The position numbers were made by a program, and so were the translations under genes. The notes under the pieces are model-generated. The model made no database searches and was not told the DNA's origin. It was given only the letters and a program-made list of their open reading frames with translations. Shown piece after piece: positions 58,501 through 64,000 of a DNA stretch of 64,000 nucleotides. The stretch comes from Allium sativum (taxonomy: Eukaryota; Streptophyta; Magnoliopsida; Asparagales; Amaryllidaceae), in the NCBI GenBank assembly GCA_030737875.1, contig CM060923.1:177547696-177611695 (forward strand). Reading direction: 5' to 3'. The stretch's first letter is position 1. Every line of letters starts with the position of its first letter.

Positions 58501-59381
58501 CCGTGTGGACCGGCCCTGACGATCCAAGGGTCGATGCGCTCTGACCCTGTGGCTCGGGCTAGAGAGTCACGAAAACGGTTGAGGACTATCTTTTGCCTCG
58601 GTTCATAGACGGAAATCCAATTTCCAAATACGTGATCTTGCGGTTTTAGTTGTAATCCTATATATGGCGACATAGTGGGATGGGGCGCTCATGCCGCCTA
58701 TGATTGATACTTATGATTTGAAGTGTTTTATACACTATGCACTTATATTAGTATCAAATGATTTGTTTTAAACGTATCAAGCATTCTTTGGTTGTTATAA
58801 GGGAAAACCCTATCCTCGACTGCGTTGCATTGTGTGATGGGACCTGGGTCTTATAACAGCTTCATTTTTCTTTATTTAGCATTTCGCTGTTGTTTTATGC
58901 ACTGGTATTCTTGGGAGGAAACCCGTTCCGTGTTATACGGCGTGGTCCCTTGATTTACCTATCTTTAAAAATAAAGATTAATAACTGTTTTAGTTCTCAC
59001 ACCAGTCCCATGACTGACCTGGAGTTTATTGTTTTAACCTAAACTCTGGGTGCCCCTATTTTTGACACGGGCAGCTAGTAGTTTTGGTTTTGCAGATTTA
59101 TATTCACAGGATCCTGGTTTACAGCTGGAACGATATCCGGAAAGCTTTGTATCCGTATATCTACTTCTAGTTGTGTATTGTATTATTTTCCGCTGCGATG
59201 TATTTAAATGTAATTTAAATCTCTGATATTTCTGTGTAATATTCATTTATACTCTGTATATTCTTGTAATCTGATGCATTGTTGTAATATACAATGAAAT
59301 GTTCTTCTGTATGCGTTCTGCTGTGGTTTGTTCTCGAACTATCCGACGCTTTCCTTTACGGGGAAGTTGCGGGTCTTTACA
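52548..59381 (+). mobile_element. Element F 3' LTR (6834 bp)
   Basis: Near-identical to the 5' LTR, at an offset of 7876 bp up to the T run and 7875 bp after it. Sub-features repeat: GC tract 53477-53786, 34-bp array about 54260-54565, 27-bp array 55618-55935, hairpin array 56801-57528, covarying stem 58791-58860. Confidence 0.95.
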
Positions 59382-59386
59382 GAATA
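59382..59386. repeat. Right target duplication of element F
   Basis: GAATA, matching 44667-44671. Confidence 0.92.
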
Positions 59387-61130
59387 TAAAGTTAAATAAG
59401 ATTTGTTCTTAATTATCAAGTAAAGAGATTTATCGAAGAGAAGATTTCGAATGTAAGAAAAAGGGTTATGAAACCAGATTTGAAATCGAGATGATAAACA
59501 AGATTTTTATAAGGATTTAAGTTACGAACTGATACTATTCTTGGATAAGGATGTTGTCGATCAAGGTCTGAGAGGTAAATAAAATACCCCAACTTGAACG
59601 GTTTCATTATTATCGAGGAATGATATTGGTTTGAAACGAGGAAAAAGTGCTGAAACTGGTGTAGTATCCCATACGAGAAAGGTGAAACATAAGTGCGAGA
59701 TTTTGGAAGATAAATAAGACTACAATGTTAGTTATAATGCAAATAAGAGTATTTGGTTTTAAATTATAATTCGACCCTTGTTTTGCCTTATCGAAATCGG
59801 TAATTTATTTTAAAACATTAAGTAATATATACACACACATATGTTTATATCGAGATGTCGAATTTAAGAAAATGTAAATAAGGGTTTTGATAAATATAAT
59901 GATATTTCCTATAGTAAAGGAAACAGAAAGTTTGGTATATATGTATTTACCAACTCGAAACCTATCGAATAGTTTTTATTATAACCAAAAAATTAAGAAT
60001 AAAGATAATGTTAAAATATATGAGAAGATTTAGAAGTTGATTAACCATTTGGTTAAGTATATATATATATATATTTTTTAAAAAGGCCAAGTCATGATAA
60101 GTACCGAATCAGCAAGATCATTTGTTATTTGATAGTTAAAACACCGACTATCAAATCTGACCAAATACGATTGTTGGTATGGAAAGACCGGGATCGAATT
60201 ATATTCGAAAACCATTCCGACCAACAAATACGTGAAGACGTCGATTTAAGACGGAGCATGTGAAGACCGTGGATCTTCATAAGCGGAAGGACTACTTGTC
60301 GAATTTCTCTGGCATGCAACCAGAGTTATTTTGGTTTGTGATTCTGTCGTGATTGAAATCTACGGATTTGCAAGGACTGCTCGCTACTAATCCATGGGGG
60401 TGATTCCTATATGAGATGCAGTAGGAGAGTACCTTCGGTTCATCCTGTTCCTGGATGACTTGTATGGACGGATGTCTGACAGAGTATTTCCAAAGGAATT
60501 ACATGTGTTGATTTCTCCAAACGTACCATAGTTGATGGCGGAGAAATGGTTATTATCTAGCCAAATAAACTAGAGTATTTTTGTGGATGTCAAACAAGTG
60601 TGATCTGGCGGATCTGACGATGTGGCATTCAAAGTGAATGATGACCAGATGTTTTAAAGTTAAGTTCTGGCCTCAATCCTCATCAACCGGGAAATGACAA
60701 AAATCGGGCAGGCAGCATGGCTATGTGGGTCGCTCCCATTAGGGTGTATAATCACCTATCTAGGAAATTCCATTTGCTTCTTTAATCTATATTCGATGCT
60801 GTCCCTTTTCGGGAGGCGGTTGCTGATCCCAACCGTCGGTGATATACATTCGATACACTCAAGCGAAATGAGTGGTCGGTCATGTGAGGGCCGGGTTGCA
60901 AGACATTCTTGTTGAACCCAGTGTATTCACCTCTAGAGATACACGTTCGTAAGGTGGTCCAATACCTTGTCAAGGTTAGAATCCAATATCCAATAAGCGC
61001 CCGCGGTTTTGGTTTGTATACTATATATGTGGAGCGTGAGATGCAAGCGTTCCGCTAGATTCTAAATTACTTGTATTTAGACATTATGATAATATCAAAA
61101 AGGATATTGGTTTCAAAAATGTTTTGGGTT

Positions 61131-61179
61131 ATAGTAAGGTAAAAACCGTCCATGTTTATGTGTGGGCTGGTCTTACTAT
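61131..61179 (+). repeat. Covarying stem, LTR G version
   Basis: ATAGTAAG (61131-61138) pairs with CTTACTAT (61172-61179). Compared with D, a C-G pair is replaced by A-T with pairing kept. Confidence 0.75.
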
Positions 61180-61656
61180 TATCCTTTGATTTCAGAAAGA
61201 ATTTTCCAAAGTTAAACAAGTGTGTGTTCTATGAATTTATCACTGATAATATTCCAGACTGACCCGGTGTATTTTGCTTTGCTTCAAATGTGCTCGGGTC
61301 AGACCGAGTGTATTTACAGGTTATATTCGCTTGGAGTTTCAGGAGCTAGAAGCAGGCGGCCTCACCGCTAGTTATATATAGATATTTTTCCGTTGTGACT
61401 GATATATGTTGTACTCTGATGATTGGAATGTTTACACAGTTCTTTTGTATAAAGAGATTTGATATTATATTTTATTCGTTCTGCTATGAGATTCTGATGT
61501 GTGGTTCTTCTTCTTTCTTATATTCTAATATTTCTCTCTTTCTATTCTCACCCTCTATTTTCTTTCTCATAACAATCTAGTGTTTTTGATACTTGTAAAG
61601 TCGACATGGTAATTTTATGTCGATTTTCGGGGTCAAAAATAAATTGGGTCATTACA

Positions 61657-62027
61657 TTAATACCCTAATCAGGGATGCTAGATTCCAATTCTTAATCCCT
61701 AAGGAAGGGATCAACTGCCGATGTCTGGGATAATGACACAGTTCTACTATTTAAAAGCTTTCAAATCAAGATTATGATCTTCCCCCTCATTCAGGAAAGT
61801 TTCTCAAACTCCTTACATTTAACTTCCTATTATTCATGCAGAACATATGTAAGAATCATATATCAGGTAGTATACATCCCATTTATAAATTCATTGACAA
61901 ACAATATCATTAGTTATTCAAAAGAAAATTAGACAATTGATGATACTTAATACATTTTCCTAAAGCTCCCTGCTTATAGACAAGGGGGAGTGATAGAATG
62001 ACGAATTATACGCAAAAGTTCGTTGAT
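61657..62027. other. Unassigned sequence between G and H
   Basis: Begins with the right duplication of G (TTAAT). No coding frame is recognisable. It contains ACAAGGGGGAGTGATAG at 61980-61996, which looks like the purine tract of an older, possibly copia-type element whose LTR would start nearby and be cut by H. Confidence 0.45.
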
Positions 62028-64000
62028 TGTAACAACCCGGAATTTTGGGGCCAATTTAAAATTTTATTTTAAGGAAATTATGTTAGAAAATGCGTCAGAA
62101 TTTAAAAATTCCATTTTTTTTATTAAATTAAATTATTGAATATAAATTGGTCCTAAATGAAATTATGATGTTATTAATGAAATTAATTTATTTTATATTC
62201 TAGATAAATAAACTATAGCAAGATACCTATCTAAGCCTTTGGCGATGGGAACTTCACCATTTAATCCATAGCGATTAATTAATGAAATAAATTTAATTAA
62301 TAATAATGAAAAAATGAACATTTTGCATATGTTAACCAACCACTGGTCTATGACGTTTATTCATCAATTTTCATACATAATATTCTCCGAACGGGGTTCA
62401 AATTTGAGTTATTAATGTTTGAAGTTCTAATGTGGGAAGCAATTATATATTATATGTAAATTTGGTAACTTAATTAATTAAGATTGATTTACTACATCTA
62501 AATATTTTCATTTAATTTAAAGATCTAATATGATTTAGAATAAAGGGAAATATTTGATAAAAATGCAATCAATCATTATGGGATAATTAATTAACATTAA
62601 GAATCCAAACCGAGGAATAGTTGTATAGTCAGCAATAACTAAATGAGATTACATAAGAAAGGAAACTAACATTTATCATATGCAATTTATTTAAGAATTT
62701 ATTTAAAGGAAGAACAAATTAGTTAAATAATTAATATACACTACAAAACAAAGAATTGTGCATGCAGAAGAAGAAATGAAAAGAAAAATTATAACTATAA
62801 ATATATTTACGTATAAATTACAAGAGTAATGCACAAAATAAACGCGCATCACAGATGGTATGAAACCATGCCATAAAAGAAAGTGAAAATAACGTTTTAA
62901 CTTTGTGCGTAAATTAATAATACGCAGTTGAAATTGAAAATAAAATGCACGTTAAAATGGTAAATGAAGAGGTAAAAAAAATAACCTTCAGAGAATTAAA
63001 TAGGTAAGAATATAAAAATGAAAGAAATAACATTTTTGTTATAAATATACATTTATGTTAGACATATACATTTATGTTAAGAATTTATTGTGTTAATAAA
63101 AAATGACTAGGGAAAAATAGTCATAGGATCTTGAATTAAGAAATAATTCAATAACATAATAAATGTAGTGAGAAGCTTAATGCATACGAAAAGTACATAA
63201 TTTTTTTATGAAATATGATATTTAATTATGTGTTTCGAAATATAAAATATACACAAATTAACAATCAGAGAAAGTGCACAAATTAACAGTCGGAGAAAAT
63301 AAATCAAACATTCATTTTTACTTTATTTCCCTTTCTCTTTGCTTTTGAAATTTGAACGAAAAAGAAGTATGGTCCCCTCATGCCTAGTCAGCAAATTAAA
63401 TGTCATTTGTCACCTACTACATATGTAGAGACAAGAAAGAAAAAATGAAATATATATATATATATAACTAGATAAAAAAATATATATACATATATATTGT
63501 CTCCACTATAAAATATATCCTAAACTCCCCTAAAATCCTATTTCCCAAACATAGCCGCTGCCCCCTTCTATTTTCAATGGCAGAAAAGCTCTGAACTTTC
63601 TTCGATTCTCTTTCTCAACCTATTCTATAATTCAAGATGATACCAAAGCGGAAATTAAAGAAAAAGGAATGATCTTCGATTCTATACGGACGACATGGGT
63701 TCTTTGGTGAACAACATATGGAAGGAGGAAGATGTATTATCAGCAACAACGTTGCTTTAAAACGTGATTAATGGTAATAGAGGGAAAGTATTTATTTAAT
63801 TAATTTAGTTTATGTAATTCAATTTTGTAAAAACCATAACTTGTTCATATGAAAACGAAATCCAAAAATTTCAGATGTGTTAGAATCGTGGCGATGAGAT
63901 CTACGTTTCAAAATTGATTAGAAGCGATTTGGGGCCAATTAGAACTTCAAGAAAATTCAGATCTGAACTGTTCTGAATTACAAAGCTTGGTGAGATTTCT
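62028..64000 (+). mobile_element. LTR H, 5' part (runs off the right edge)
   Basis: Starts TGTAACAACCCGGAATTTT like the other LTRs but diverges soon after. Has a TATA box at 63507-63515 and, near the end, the shared module around 63835-63900 (CATAACTTGTTCATATG...GTTAGAATCGTGGCGATGAGA). The window stops inside GGTGAGATTTCT, the start of the GTGAG inverted repeat seen in its relatives. No purine tract lies directly before 62028, so this is a separate insertion rather than the 3' LTR of what precedes it. Confidence 0.75.
63507..63515 (+). promoter_or_regulatory. TATA box of LTR H
   Basis: TATAAAATA in the context CTCCACTATAAAATATATCC, about 1.5 kb into the LTR. Confidence 0.5.

Larger units (their letters stand above)
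44672..59381 (+). mobile_element. Element F: complete giant-LTR non-autonomous retrotransposon (14,710 bp)
   Basis: 5' LTR 44672-51506, internal 51507-52547, 3' LTR 52548-59381, flanked by GAATA. The Met-tRNA primer site, purine tract, TG...CA ends and target duplication are all intact. LTRs make up about 93% of the length. There is no gag, protease, reverse transcriptase or integrase, so enzymes must come from another element, probably a Ty3/gypsy chromovirus judging by the primer site and pre-LTR sequence (inference). Differences I could see between the LTRs: C/T at 45223/53099, C/A at 47253/55128, and 17 against 16 T at 46065/53941. The insertion is therefore very young. Confidence 0.96.
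41318..61656 (+). mobile_element. Solo LTR G (5624 bp), split by element F
   Basis: Left part 41318-44671, right part 59387-61656. Starts TGTAACGACCCATATTTTC, ends GGGTCATTACA, and is flanked by the 5-bp duplication TTAAT at 41313-41317 and 61657-61661, which proves both parts are one LTR. Contains a TATA box at 42393, the GGATCCGTTGGGATCG module (about 43310-43390), a GGTGAG...CTCACACC inverted repeat (43491-43508) and, in the right part, the covarying stem and the CTCGG/CCGAG hairpin. No second LTR or internal region is present. Confidence 0.92.

Noticed and set aside
33700..61656. D and G as the 5' and 3' LTRs of one element with 36873-41317 as its internal region
   Set aside because: G is flanked on both sides by TTAAT, so it is a complete separate insertion. 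There is no purine tract before 41318 and no good primer site after 36872.

Overview
This is a gene-free, AT-rich stretch of a plant nuclear genome made almost entirely of transposable elements nested in one another. A flowering plant is indicated by LTR retrotransposons whose primer-binding site is TGGTATCAGAGC (complement of the 3' end of initiator Met-tRNA), by their pre-LTR purine tract AAGTGGGGGAGAT, and by an L1-type plant LINE with an AP-endonuclease, a reverse transcriptase and a zf-RVT domain. The species cannot be named from the sequence. I found no host protein gene, tRNA, rRNA or CRISPR array.

Layout, left to right. Element A (minus strand, runs off the left edge, ends 12507) is part of a giant LTR that carries a LINE at 2745-10122 with a 16-bp target-site duplication (TSD). 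A sits in the 5' LTR of element B (plus strand, 12508-26016). B sits in the 5' LTR of element C (26017-33699). C sits in LTR D (33700-36872). Then come about 1 kb of unassigned sequence with degenerate repeats, solo LTR E (minus, 37837-41197, TSD GTTTG) and solo LTR G (41318-61656, TSD TTAAT). G is split by the complete element F (44672-59381, TSD GAATA). The right edge holds about 0.4 kb of unassigned sequence and the first 2 kb of another LTR, H (62028 to the edge). The insertion order inferred from nesting is D, C, B, A, LINE on the left and G, F on the right.

Elements B, C and F share an odd plan: LTRs of 6.3-7.0 kb around internal regions of only 0.75-1.05 kb with no gag or pol. About 93% of F is LTR. 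Its two LTRs differ, as far as I could read, by two substitutions and one T in a homopolymer, so it inserted very recently and must be moved by proteins supplied in trans. The LTRs are packed with inverted repeats that recur at equivalent positions in all family members. Some stems keep pairing while their sequence changes, which argues for conserved RNA (or DNA) structure. The best cases are a stem about 0.55 kb before the LTR end, present in B, C, F, D and G with three covarying base pairs; a tandem pair of stem-loops around a CTGCCCGGAACCGCCC core shared by B and the otherwise different LTR E; and a 39-nt hairpin exactly 99-100 nt downstream of the primer-binding site.

The other highlight is the LINE. 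Its intact 1008-residue ORF1 contains a full AlkB-type 2-oxoglutarate/Fe(II) dioxygenase domain of ALKBH1 type, with every catalytic residue present, between two pairs of CCHC zinc knuckles. ORF2 overlaps ORF1 by ATGA and is broken by one stop and three slippage-type frameshifts.
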